Of a DNA stretch of 43,504 bases, positions 8,475 through 15,977 are shown in pieces. The DNA is taken from contig DATJAS010000129.1 of NCBI GenBank assembly GCA_035516035.1, positions 1 through 43,504 on the forward strand, read 5' to 3'. This DNA comes from Fen-1273 sp035516035. GTDB taxonomy: Bacteria > Bacteroidota > Ignavibacteria > UBA10030 > UBA6906. A program made the translations under genes and the position numbers. The stretch's first letter is position 1, and each line of letters begins with the position of its first letter. Below the pieces are notes generated by a model that was not told the DNA's origin, searched no databases, and was given only the letters and a program-made list of their open reading frames with translations.

Positions 8475-8502
8475 AAATACCACATTGCACATCCTTTGTC
8501 AA
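8474..8502 (-). promoter_or_regulatory. Sigma-70-like promoter for the TonB receptor unit
   Basis: On the minus strand a perfect -35 TTGACA (8502-8497), a 17-bp spacer and a -10 TATTTT (8479-8474) face the receptor gene. The fit is to the general sigma-70 consensus rather than to the TTTG/TAnnTTTG pattern known from Bacteroides. Confidence 0.7.
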
Positions 8503-8522
8503 GGATTTTTTTGCCGGGGACG

Positions 8523-8551
8523 TTGCGGTTTGCCCGCCCGTTCCCTAATTT
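8523..8551 (+). promoter_or_regulatory. Possible promoter for the sugar gene cluster
   Basis: TTGCGG (8523-8528), 17 bp, TAATTT (8546-8551) lie on the plus strand, divergent from the receptor promoter and 20 bp away from it. Each hexamer matches the sigma-70 consensus only partly, so this is tentative. Its predicted start falls just before the palindrome at 8567-8586. Confidence 0.35.
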
Positions 8552-8566
8552 CTTGCGTGAGCCACA

Positions 8567-8586
8567 AGTGAAACCACTGTTTCACT
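8567..8586. promoter_or_regulatory. 20-bp palindrome upstream of the sugar cluster, candidate operator
   Basis: Perfect 8-bp arms AGTGAAAC (8567-8574) and GTTTCACT (8579-8586) flank a 4-bp centre, ending 15 bp before the first start codon of the cluster. One arm sequence, GTTTCACT, recurs at 8441-8448 on the receptor side of the same intergenic region. The layout suggests one regulator touching both divergent units. No regulator gene for it is seen in the window. Confidence 0.55.
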
Positions 8587-8601
8587 GATTAAACGTCCGG
8601 A

Positions 8602-9417
8602 ATGCCCGTGCGCGTGCGGATCGCGCGGTCGAAGTGGGACATGGAGGGGACGCCGCTCGCGGAGTTCCTGCAGGCGGTCGCCGGCGCGGGATTTGACGCG
8701 ACGGACATTCACATTCCCTCCCTCAGGGAGACCCCCGGGGAGACCGCCGCGCTGCACGCGCGTTTCGGTCTCCCCCTCGTGGCCATGATCACGACCGAGG
8801 GACGGACCGTGGAGGAGCACCGTGCGTCGCTCGATGAACGGTTCCGCCTCGCCGCCCGGTGCGCCCCCGTGCACATCAACTGTCACACCGGGCGGGACAC
8901 GTTCTCGCGCGACGAGAACCTGGCCATCTGCCGCGACGCGCTCGCGCTGTCGCGCCGGTTCTCCATCCCGCTCTCGCACGAGACGCACCGGGGACGGGCA
9001 ACGTTCTCGGCGCCCGCGACGCGGGCGCTCATGGAGGCGATGCCCGAACTGCGGCTGACCGCGGACTTCTCCCACTGGTGCTGCGTCCACGAGAGCCTGC
9101 TGGGAGACCAGGAGGAGACCATGGCCCTGGCCGTCGCGCGGAGCGATTACATTCACGCGCGCGTGGGGCACGCCGAGGGTCCGCAGGTGAGCGATCCGCG
9201 GGCCCCCGAATGGAGCGCGGAGCTTGACGCGCACCTCGCCTGGTGGAAGAGCATTGCCCGCGCCCGGCGCGACGCGGGCGCCGGGGAGCTTCTCGTCTGC
9301 CCGGAGTTCGGACCCGCGCCCTACATGCCGCTGCTTCCCCACTCACGGACCCCGGTCGCCGACCTGTGGGCCGTGACGCTCTTTATGAAAGACCTCCTCC
9401 GCACGTCGCTCGCCTGA
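8602..9417 (+). CDS. Sugar phosphate isomerase/epimerase-like TIM-barrel enzyme
   Basis: The 271-residue soluble protein belongs to the xylose-isomerase-like (AP endonuclease 2) TIM-barrel superfamily. Likely metal or catalytic residues are E127 (SHETHR), D155 and H158 (TADFSHW), H190 (RVGHAEGP) and E235 (CPEFGP), in the order expected for this fold. The start keeps the usual beta-1 segment (VRIARSKWDMEG) and is preceded only by a weak CCGGA. The family covers epimerases, isomerases, dehydratases and lyases of keto-sugars and cyclitols, so the substrate cannot be read from sequence. It is the first gene of the plus-strand cluster and stands two genes before a Gfo/Idh/MocA dehydrogenase, a frequent pairing in keto-sugar and inositol pathways. 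Confidence 0.8.
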   Translation: MPVRVRIARSKWDMEGTPLAEFLQAVAGAGFDATDIHIPSLRETPGETAALHARFGLPLVAMITTEGRTVEEHRASLDERFRLAARCAPVHINCHTGRDTFSRDENLAICRDALALSRRFSIPLSHETHRGRATFSAPATRALMEAMPELRLTADFSHWCCVHESLLGDQEETMALAVARSDYIHARVGHAEGPQVSDPRAPEWSAELDAHLAWWKSIARARRDAGAGELLVCPEFGPAPYMPLLPHSRTPVADLWAVTLFMKDLLRTSLA

Positions 9418-9486
9418 GCGCACACGCACTGTCCCGCCCGGCGGGGCGACGGGGGGCGCACCATCGCACGACACTACGGAGACGTC

Positions 9487-9930
9487 ATGATCACTGCCGA
9501 TCTCGCGCAGATCGCCGGCCGGGCATACCCGGCGCGGCGCAGGACGCAGAACCTCGTGGGGGGCGCATCGCCCATCCAGGCGACGCACTTCGCCATCGGG
9601 TACGTGACGCTCGAGCCTCTGGGGGGCCAGGTCCCCTGGCACTGCCAGGAACAGGAGGAAGTGTATTTCATCGTGGCAGGAGAAGGAGAAATGTGCCTCG
9701 GCACCGAGCGGCGCACGATGAGGCGGGGAGAGGCGGTGTACATCCCGGGGGGCGTGTTCCACCAGCTCACCAACACCGGCGGTGAGCCCATGACGATGAT
9801 GTACTGCTACGGACCGGCCGGCGACGTCGCCCACTGGCGACAGGAGCTTGACGGGACGCTGCCCCGCGCGGGCAAGGAGGCTCCCCCGCTTCCCGCGGGA
9901 GCCGCGCCCCAGTGCACAGAACGACCGTAG
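9487..9930 (+). CDS. Single-domain cupin protein
   Basis: The 147-residue protein has both cupin motifs. Motif 1 runs from PWHCQEQEEVYFIVAGEG (H52, E58 as likely metal ligands) and motif 2 from GEAVYIPGGVFHQL (H92). GGAG lies 7 nt upstream of the start. The tail after residue ~125 is Pro/Ala-rich. Such small cupins act as sugar isomerases or epimerases, dioxygenases or binding proteins; the substrate is unknown. The gene lies between the TIM-barrel enzyme and the dehydrogenase, so a role in the same sugar pathway is likely. Confidence 0.75.
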   Translation: MITADLAQIAGRAYPARRRTQNLVGGASPIQATHFAIGYVTLEPLGGQVPWHCQEQEEVYFIVAGEGEMCLGTERRTMRRGEAVYIPGGVFHQLTNTGGEPMTMMYCYGPAGDVAHWRQELDGTLPRAGKEAPPLPAGAAPQCTERP

Positions 9931-9986
9931 ACGCTGCGGCAGTTCACGCGGTGCGCCGGTCCGGCGCACGATTCCGGAGACCATTC

Positions 9987-11156
9987 ATGCACACACTGAA
10001 AACGCACACGATCGGCATCATCATGAACGGCGTCACCGGGCGGATGGGCATGAACCAGCACCTCCTCCGTTCGGTCACCGCAATCATCCAGCAGGGAGGG
10101 GTTAAGGTCGGCGACGGCGAAACGATCATGCCGGACCCGATCCTGGTGGGGCGGAACCCGGACAAGCTGGAATCGCTGGCCGCACGGGCGGGCGTGCAGC
10201 GCTGGTCGACGGACGTCGCCGCCGCGCTTGCCGATCCGCACAACGCGGTCTACTTCGACGCGCAGGTGACCAACCTCCGCGTCGCCGCGGTCCGCGCTGC
10301 GATCGACGCGGGGAAGCACATCTACTGCGAGAAACCGACGGCGCTCACCACCGCGGACGCGTACGACCTCTATCTCCGCGCGAAGGCGCGCGGGATCAAG
10401 CACGGGGTGGTGCAGGACAAGCTCTGGCTGCCGGGACTCCTGAAGCTCAGGATGCTCCTGGACACGGGGTTTTTCGGCCGCGTGCTTTCCGTGCGGGGGG
10501 AATTCGGGTACTGGGTCTTCGAGGGAAACCGCGTCCCCTCGCAGCGTCCCTCGTGGAACTACAGGAAGGAGGACGGCGGGGGCGTGATTTTCGACATGCT
10601 CTGCCACTGGCGCTACGTGCTCGACAACCTCTTCGGGAACGTGACGTCGATTTCCTGCCTCGGCGCGACGCACATCCCCGACCGGTGGGACGAGCAGGGA
10701 CAGCGCTACGAAGCCACGGCCGACGACGCGGCGTACGCGACGATGCTCCTGGAAAACGGAGTGGTCGCACAGTTCAACTCCTCGTGGACGGTGCGCGTCC
10801 GCAGGGACGACCTTCTCACGATCCAGGTGGACGGGACCAAGGGCTCCGCCGTGGCCGGCCTGCGCGACTGCGCCATTCAGCCGTACGAAGCCACCCCCCG
10901 CGCGGTCTGGAACCCTGACATTCCGAGTCCCATCAACTACTTTGAAAACTGGTCGCAGGTCCCGGCCGGGGACGAGCACGACAACGCGTTCAAGATGCAG
11001 TGGGAGCTGTTCCTGCGGCACGTGGTGAAGGGGGAGCCGTTCCGCTGGGGGCTCCTCGAGGGGGCGAAGGGAGTGCAGCTCGCCGAGAAAGGAATGGAGT
11101 CGTGGCGGAAGCGGGCATGGGTCGACATCGAACCGCTGGAGAACGGCGATGACTGA
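9987..11156 (+). CDS. Gfo/Idh/MocA family NAD(P)-dependent oxidoreductase
   Basis: The 389-residue protein has an N-terminal Rossmann domain (IGIIMNGVTGRMGMNQH) and the family signature CEKPTAL, with E115-K116-P117 supplying the catalytic-site lysine. The C-terminal alpha/beta domain contains WNYRKEDGGGVIFDMLCHW, where D and H near the nicotinamide are expected to act. Members oxidise sugar or cyclitol hydroxyls to ketones. I chose the ATG at 9987, which has GGAGA 7 nt upstream, over a GTG at 9912 that would add a non-homologous Arg-rich leader. The stop overlaps the next start by 8 bp. The neighbours suggest it produces a keto-sugar or keto-cyclitol for the creatininase-family and TIM-barrel enzymes. 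Confidence 0.85.
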   Translation: MHTLKTHTIGIIMNGVTGRMGMNQHLLRSVTAIIQQGGVKVGDGETIMPDPILVGRNPDKLESLAARAGVQRWSTDVAAALADPHNAVYFDAQVTNLRVAAVRAAIDAGKHIYCEKPTALTTADAYDLYLRAKARGIKHGVVQDKLWLPGLLKLRMLLDTGFFGRVLSVRGEFGYWVFEGNRVPSQRPSWNYRKEDGGGVIFDMLCHWRYVLDNLFGNVTSISCLGATHIPDRWDEQGQRYEATADDAAYATMLLENGVVAQFNSSWTVRVRRDDLLTIQVDGTKGSAVAGLRDCAIQPYEATPRAVWNPDIPSPINYFENWSQVPAGDEHDNAFKMQWELFLRHVVKGEPFRWGLLEGAKGVQLAEKGMESWRKRAWVDIEPLENGDD

Positions 11157-11925
11157 GCCCGCTCCCGGCAGATGCGCGATACTCTCCGGGACCGCCTACC
11201 GCGACATCCGGGGAGCGCACTTTGAGGTGGCCGTCCTTCCCTGGGCTGCGACGGAAGCGCACAACCTGCATCTTCCCTTCGGCACGGACATCATCGAGAC
11301 GGAGGCCATCGCCGCCGCCGCGGCCCGCGCGGCAGCCGCAGCCGGGGCCAGCATCGTCGTCCTCCCCGTGATCCCGTTCGGCGTCAACACGCAGCAGATG
11401 GACATCCCGCTCACCATCAACATGAACCCGAGCACGCAGATGGCGGTGCTGGCCGACGTCGCCGCCTCTGTCGAGGCGCACGGCGTTCCGAAGCTCGTGG
11501 TCCTGAACGGGCACGGCGGGAATGATTTCAGGCAGATGATCCGCGAACTCCAGTGCCGGCACCGGACGTTTCTCTGCGCGGCGAACTGGTACAGGGCGGC
11601 CCCCAGGGAGAAGTTCTTCAGCGCGCCCGGGGACCACGCCGATGAAATGGAGACAAGCCTCATGATGCACGTCGCCCCCGGTTCGATCCTTCCCCTCTCG
11701 GAGGCGGGGGCCGGGAGCGTCAGGAACCACCGCATACGCGCGTTCCGCGAGGGGTGGGCGTGGGCGCCGAGGCGGTGGACGAGCGTTTCTTCGGACACGG
11801 GCGCGGGCGACCCGCGGGGGGCCACCGCGGAGAAGGGGAAGGCGTGGTTTGACGCGGTGACGCACGCCGTCGCAGATTTCCTCGTCGAGCTCTCGGCGGC
11901 CGATCCAAACGACATGTATGCCTGA
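11149..11925 (+). CDS. Creatininase family amidohydrolase/hydrolase
   Basis: The 258-residue protein shows the creatininase metal-site motifs: E36 and H38 (TEAHNLHLPFGTD), D47, the NGHGGN loop (120-125) and DHADEMETS (H163, E168). Relatives hydrolyse creatinine, formamidopyrimidines and, in the Thermotoga inositol pathway, a diketo-inositol (IolN). The start overlaps the dehydrogenase by 8 bp and its own end overlaps the kinase by 8 bp, so translation is probably coupled. In this sugar setting a C-C or ring-opening hydrolase role on the dehydrogenase product is more plausible than creatinine turnover, but that is inference. Confidence 0.8.
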   Translation: MTEPAPGRCAILSGTAYRDIRGAHFEVAVLPWAATEAHNLHLPFGTDIIETEAIAAAAARAAAAAGASIVVLPVIPFGVNTQQMDIPLTINMNPSTQMAVLADVAASVEAHGVPKLVVLNGHGGNDFRQMIRELQCRHRTFLCAANWYRAAPREKFFSAPGDHADEMETSLMMHVAPGSILPLSEAGAGSVRNHRIRAFREGWAWAPRRWTSVSSDTGAGDPRGATAEKGKAWFDAVTHAVADFLVELSAADPNDMYA

Positions 11926-12961
11926 GACGCTCCTGACCGCGGGCATCGACGGCGGAGCCACGCGCACGCGCGCGGTCCTTGTGACGGGCGACGGCACCGT
12001 CGCGGGATTCGGCACGGCGGGACCCTCGAACTATGACAACGTCGGGGAAGAGACCGCCGCGGAGAATATCCGCCTGGCGCTGGATGAAGCCCGGCGCGGC
12101 CCCGCGTCCGGAACCCCCCTCCCCCGTTCGATCTTTCTCGGTCTTGCAGGCGTGGTCTCTCACACGGACAGGGAGATCGTCCGCCGGATGGTGGCCAGGC
12201 ACCACCTCGCCCCTCCCGAAGGGGTCGGCGTCGACCACGACATCAGGATCGCGCTCGCGGGGGGCCTCGAGGGGCATGAAGGAATCGTCCTGATCGCGGG
12301 GACGGGCTCCTCGACGTACGGGAGGAGATCCGACGGGCGGAGCCACAGAACGGGCTGGGGATATCTGCTGGACGACCGGGGAAGCGGGTATGCCCTCGGG
12401 CTCCAGTCGATCGTGGCCAGCGTGATGGAATCGGACGGGCGGGGCCCGGCCACGGCGCTGAGCCGGGTCGTGCGTGCGCGCCTCCGCTTCACGGATATCG
12501 ACGATATTCTGCATATTATGTACAGGGGAGGCGCTCCAGTCGCGGAGATCGCCTCGCTTGCGCCGGACGTGATCGCGTGCGCGACCGGGGGAGACGGCGT
12601 GGCGGAGTCGATACTCAATGAAGGAGCGAGGGAGATTGCGCGCATGGTATGGACCGTCGCCCGCCGTCTGGAATTCTCGGGAACACCGTTTCCGCTGACG
12701 ATGACAGGGGGCCTGGTCGAACAAGGGGGCCACTACCGTGACCTGGTGGAGGGGGAAATACGCGTCCTCGCCCCCGACGTACGGATCCTCCCCCCCGCGC
12801 TCCCCCCGGTCATGGGAGCCGCACTGCTGGCGCTGGAAGCCGCGGGCATCCCGCCGACGCCGCACCTCCTGGAAAGAATGAGAAGTCAGACCTCGCTGCT
12901 GGAGGCGGCGCCCGCCGCCGCCGGCGGGCCCGCTCCACATCCGGGACACAGGAAATCATGA
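11918..12961 (+). CDS. BadF/BadG/BcrA/BcrD-type ATPase, N-acetylglucosamine kinase-like
   Basis: The 347-residue ASKHA-fold kinase has phosphate-1 loop GIDGGATRTRAV (D11 to R18), D107 in a VDHDIRIAL motif and phosphate-2 loop GTGSSTYG (128-135). The adenosine motif is expected near MTGGLVEQGG. The size and motif spacing match GlcNAc-kinase-like members rather than the iron-sulfur activators of dehydratases, since no cluster-binding cysteines are seen. It would phosphorylate a hexose or amino sugar in the cytoplasm. It overlaps the creatininase gene by 8 bp and the phosphoglucose-isomerase gene by 4 bp (ATGA). It likely feeds the isomerases that follow. Confidence 0.8.
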   Translation: MPETLLTAGIDGGATRTRAVLVTGDGTVAGFGTAGPSNYDNVGEETAAENIRLALDEARRGPASGTPLPRSIFLGLAGVVSHTDREIVRRMVARHHLAPPEGVGVDHDIRIALAGGLEGHEGIVLIAGTGSSTYGRRSDGRSHRTGWGYLLDDRGSGYALGLQSIVASVMESDGRGPATALSRVVRARLRFTDIDDILHIMYRGGAPVAEIASLAPDVIACATGGDGVAESILNEGAREIARMVWTVARRLEFSGTPFPLTMTGGLVEQGGHYRDLVEGEIRVLAPDVRILPPALPPVMGAALLALEAAGIPPTPHLLERMRSQTSLLEAAPAAAGGPAPHPGHRKS

Positions 12962-13551
12962 TCTCGATCCCATCGCTCCTGGCGAAGATCGATTACGCCG
13001 GGGGAACGATCGACGGGTGCGCCGTCACCCGCCGCACGCTCAGCCAGCTCGGCGACGCGTTCGCCGATCCCGCGGCGGTACGTGACGTGCTCGCACACGG
13101 GGACCCCCTCATGTATACCGTGTCGACGTGCGAGTACGGGGAGGGAAGCGGGAGCTTTCACTGCGGCCTCGGAGTCCTCTATCCCGGAACGGCCGGTGAG
13201 GAGTTTTTCATGACGCGCGGCCACATGCACGCGCGGAAGGAAGCGCCCGAGCTGTACATCGGCATACGAGGGCAGGGGCTGATGCTGATGCAGAGGGAGG
13301 ACGGCTCGGAGCCGCAAACAGTGTCGATGTCGGGCGAGTGCCTGCTCTACGTCCCCGGTCACATGGCGCACCGGACTGTCAACGTCGGGAGCGAGCGCCT
13401 CATCTACCTCGGCATCTACGCTGCCGACGCCGGCCATGATTACGAATCGGTCCGGAAAACGAACTTCACGAACGTCGTGCTGCGGCGGGGGGAGGGACAC
13501 GAGGTGGTCCCCCGCGCGGAATATCTCAGAACGCTTCCGAACGCCAGGTGA
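12958..13551 (+). CDS. Cupin-type glucose-6-phosphate isomerase (archaeal-type PGI)
   Basis: The 197-residue protein carries the cPGI signature: YPGTAGEEFFMTRGHMH, then E98, then YVPGHMAHRTVN. H89, H91, E98 and H138 correspond to the metal ligands known from Pyrococcus PGI. It interconverts glucose-6-phosphate and fructose-6-phosphate with a bound metal. This family is typical of Archaea and scattered in bacteria, and is unrelated to the common bacterial Pgi. It starts within the stop of the kinase gene (ATGA) and ends within the start of the next cupin, so the three are coupled. Confidence 0.85.
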   Translation: MISIPSLLAKIDYAGGTIDGCAVTRRTLSQLGDAFADPAAVRDVLAHGDPLMYTVSTCEYGEGSGSFHCGLGVLYPGTAGEEFFMTRGHMHARKEAPELYIGIRGQGLMLMQREDGSEPQTVSMSGECLLYVPGHMAHRTVNVGSERLIYLGIYAADAGHDYESVRKTNFTNVVLRRGEGHEVVPRAEYLRTLPNAR

Positions 13552-13934
13552 CCATGCATCAGATCCCGGAGTCCGTTCCCCCCATCGGGCGCGTCGACCG
13601 TCCATGGGGTTCGTTCCGCCAGTTCGCCCACAACACGGAGGTGACCGTCAGCCTGATGAGCGTCAAGGCGGGACAGCGCCTGAGCCTCCAGTCGCACAGG
13701 GGAAGAGCGGAGCTCTGGATCGTGCTCGACCCGGGCGCGGTCGTACAGGTGGGCGATAGCGTGATGCACCCGGATGTGGGAGCGGAGATCTGGATCCCGG
13801 CAGGGGCGAAACATCGCCTTTCCGCCACGGGAGCGGCCGTGCGCGTCCTGGAGGTCGCCTACGGCAACTGGCAGCAGGAGGACATCACCAGGTATGATGA
13901 CGACTACCATCGCCCGGCCGAGGGGGAGCGATGA
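13548..13934 (+). CDS. Cupin phosphomannose isomerase-like protein (PMI type II C-terminal domain)
   Basis: The 128-residue protein is equivalent to the stand-alone isomerase domain of type II (ManC/AlgA-like) enzymes. RPWGSFRQF opens it, followed by VKAGQRLSLQSHRGRAELW (Q48, H50, E55) and IPAGAKHRL (H89), ending with a typical DITRYDDDYHR. No nucleotidyltransferase domain is attached. The coding frame can begin at GTG 13548, overlapping the upstream stop, or at ATG 13554, which removes two residues; AGGTGA is too close to favour the ATG. It overlaps the next gene by 4 bp (ATGA). Likely mannose-6-phosphate to fructose-6-phosphate isomerisation, duplicating the activity of the class I enzyme next to it. 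Confidence 0.8.
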   Translation: MTMHQIPESVPPIGRVDRPWGSFRQFAHNTEVTVSLMSVKAGQRLSLQSHRGRAELWIVLDPGAVVQVGDSVMHPDVGAEIWIPAGAKHRLSATGAAVRVLEVAYGNWQQEDITRYDDDYHRPAEGER

Positions 13935-15856
13935 CGGGTTTCAGGCAGAGCACGCAGTCACCCGCCCCCGCCAGGCACGGACCCCCGGGGGCGGGTGAGT
14001 ACGACATCTACCCCTCGTTTCCGCTCGGTCCCGGGAAAATCGGCCTCGGGTTCGAGTCGCTCGCCGACGCCATCATCGCCTCGGGCCGCCCCCATGTGAT
14101 CATAGACGGGTATATCGGCGTCCTGTGGGAGAGGTTCGCGGCAAATCTGGCACGCGCGCTCGAAGGGCGCGGCAGGAGCGTCCGTCTCCAGCCGGCCGGA
14201 AGGATGAAGCCGCCGGAGGAGATTGACAGACTTATCGAACCTTTCCTGGGAGGGGATGACCCACTCTTCGGACGAAGATGCCAGTTGACGCTGGATGCCT
14301 TTTTCGCAGGGTTTACCCCCCTTCAGGAATCGGAGGGCATTACTATTATATACGGCGTCGGAGCGGCACTGCAGTACACTCTGGCGCCTGAGATTGTTTC
14401 GTCGCTGAGAAACGTTCCTCGCAATGACGTGTCATTGCGAGCGCAAGACCCCGCGTCATTGCGAGCGCCTTTTGCGAAGCACGATCTTGGTGTCCCGCCT
14501 CAGGCGGGACAATCTCCCCTCCTCCTTTACGTCGACGTCCCGAAATGCGAGGCGCAGTTCCGCTCCCGTGCGGGGAGCTTTGCGAACCTCGGGGCCGCCG
14601 CCCCCCTCCCGCCGAAAGTCATGTACAAGAGGATGTATTTTGTCGACTGGCCGGTACTGAACAGGCACAGGGCGCGGATACTTCCGGCGATCGACATCAT
14701 GATCGACGAACAGCGCCCCGAAGAGCCTGCGTTCATGAAAGGGAGCGATTTTCGCGACGGCCTCGATGCCATGGGGAGGAATTACTTCCGCGTGCGCCCC
14801 TGGTTCGAGCCCGGTCCCTGGGGGGGGCAGTGGATCAAGTCGCACGTCCCCTCCGTGGAGCAGCATACTCCAAACTACGCCTGGTCGTTCGAGCTCATCT
14901 CACCGGAAAACGGGATCGCGTTCGAGAGCGACGGCGTGCTCCTCGAAGCATCGTTCGACTTCCTGATGTTCCGCTCCCACAAGCAGGTTCTCGGCGCATT
15001 CGCCGACGCGTTCGGCTATGAGTTCCCGATCCGGTACGACTTTCTCGACACGTTCGGAGGGGGAAACCTCTCGCTGCAATGCCACCCCCGGCCCGAATAC
15101 ATTCACAGGAACTTCGGCGAGACGTTCACGCAGGACGAAGCATATTATATCATTGACTGCCGCCCGGGGGCCCGCGTCTTCCTCGGGTTCAGGGACGACA
15201 TCGACCCTGCGGCGTTCCGCCGCGACCTCGAACGGAGCGCCCGCGACGGCACGCCCGTCGACGTGGAACGGCACGTCAACACGGTCGGCGCGCGCGCGCA
15301 CGACCTCTTCCTGATCCCCGGCGGGACGATCCACTGTTCCGGCATCGACAACCTTGTCCTCGAAATCAGCAGCACGCCCTACATATTCACGTTCAAGATG
15401 TACGACTGGATGCGGACCGATCTCGACGGCACCCCGCGCACGCTGAATATCGCCCGGGCGTTCGACAACCTCGCGTTCGAACGCCGTGGACGGCGGGTCG
15501 GCGAGGAGCTTGTGTCTCACCCGGTCGTCGAAGCAGAGGGGGATGGATGGAAGATCGTCCATCTTCCGACTCACCCGGATCATCTCTACGACGTCCACAG
15601 GTTCGATCTCACCGGAACGGTCAGCGTTGCGACGAACGGTTCGTGCCACGTGATGAATCTCGTCGAGGGAGAATGGGTCCTGCTGGAGACCGCCGGCGGC
15701 ATGCGCGCGCGGTTCAACTACGCCGAGACGTTTATCGTGCCCGCCGCAGCCGGGAGCTTTCGCCTGACGAACGGGGGAAGCCGCCCGGCGAAAGTCGTGG
15801 CGACGTTCCTGAAGCCGGGGGCGAAACCGTACGCGAAGCCTGAGGGGGCAATATAG
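13931..15856 (+). CDS. Class I mannose-6-phosphate isomerase with N-terminal kinase-fold-like domain and in-frame repeat insertion
   Basis: The 641-residue protein has two parts. Residues ~20-200 resemble a degenerate P-loop or nucleoside-kinase-like domain (HVIIDGYIGVLWERFAANL), seen in long class I PMIs of this lineage. Residues ~205-640 form the cupin PMI (NLSLQCHPRPEYI with Q383 and H385, DEAYYIID, LFLIPGGTIHCSG). It should convert mannose-6-phosphate to fructose-6-phosphate using zinc. Residues 155-195 are encoded by a palindromic repeat of 123 bp, exactly 41 codons, lying between LAPE and PLLLYVDVP where uninterrupted relatives would run on. The frame stays open and the rest looks intact, so the enzyme may tolerate the insertion in a surface loop. 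It ends the coupled cluster begun at 9987. Confidence 0.85.
   Translation: MTGFRQSTQSPAPARHGPPGAGEYDIYPSFPLGPGKIGLGFESLADAIIASGRPHVIIDGYIGVLWERFAANLARALEGRGRSVRLQPAGRMKPPEEIDRLIEPFLGGDDPLFGRRCQLTLDAFFAGFTPLQESEGITIIYGVGAALQYTLAPEIVSSLRNVPRNDVSLRAQDPASLRAPFAKHDLGVPPQAGQSPLLLYVDVPKCEAQFRSRAGSFANLGAAAPLPPKVMYKRMYFVDWPVLNRHRARILPAIDIMIDEQRPEEPAFMKGSDFRDGLDAMGRNYFRVRPWFEPGPWGGQWIKSHVPSVEQHTPNYAWSFELISPENGIAFESDGVLLEASFDFLMFRSHKQVLGAFADAFGYEFPIRYDFLDTFGGGNLSLQCHPRPEYIHRNFGETFTQDEAYYIIDCRPGARVFLGFRDDIDPAAFRRDLERSARDGTPVDVERHVNTVGARAHDLFLIPGGTIHCSGIDNLVLEISSTPYIFTFKMYDWMRTDLDGTPRTLNIARAFDNLAFERRGRRVGEELVSHPVVEAEGDGWKIVHLPTHPDHLYDVHRFDLTGTVSVATNGSCHVMNLVEGEWVLLETAGGMRARFNYAETFIVPAAAGSFRLTNGGSRPAKVVATFLKPGAKPYAKPEGAI
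14392..14514. repeat. Composite palindromic repeat inserted within the PMI gene
   Basis: The stretch comprises a forward unit (14392-14428, GATTGTTTCG...CGCAATGAC), a truncated reverse unit (14431-14454, GTCATTGCGAGCGC...), and a full reverse unit of about 60 bp (14455-14514) containing the hairpin TGTCCCGCC-TCA-GGCGGGACA and ending CAATC. It belongs to the family also found at 15863, 18607, 29051, 32514, 34683, 41258 and 43490. The length is 123 bp, a multiple of three, with no stop in the PMI frame. Confidence 0.9.
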
Positions 15857-15862
15857 CGGCGA

Positions 15863-15956
15863 GATTGCGTCGGGGCGCCTGTGGTGGCGCCTCTGGCGCC
15901 ACAGGCGCCCCTCGCAATGACAGCGCGATCGCTTCGCAAAGCGCGCTCGCGATGAC
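15863..15956. repeat. Two palindromic repeat units between gene clusters
   Basis: Unit a (15863-15921) starts GATTGCGTCG, ends CGCAATGAC, and folds into a long hairpin with 13-bp perfect inner arms (GGGGCGCCTGTGG / CCACAGGCGCCCC). Unit b (15927-15956) is short: GATCGCTTCGC...GCTCGCGATGAC. The pair occupies nearly all of the 121-bp gap between the PMI gene and the secreted glycosidase. It could terminate or stabilise the upstream transcript, but it has no T tract. Confidence 0.85.
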
Positions 15957-15977
15957 ACACACCAAGAGATTTCACCA

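Noticed and set aside
8254..8502. N-terminal extension of the TonB receptor to 8502
   Set aside because: The extension precedes a textbook signal peptide, has no ribosome site, and its first bases overlap the promoter's -35.
13548..15856. Frameshifted or degraded isomerase genes because of the repeat
   Set aside because: All frames are open with overlapping stop/start codons, and motif residues are intact on both sides of the insertion.
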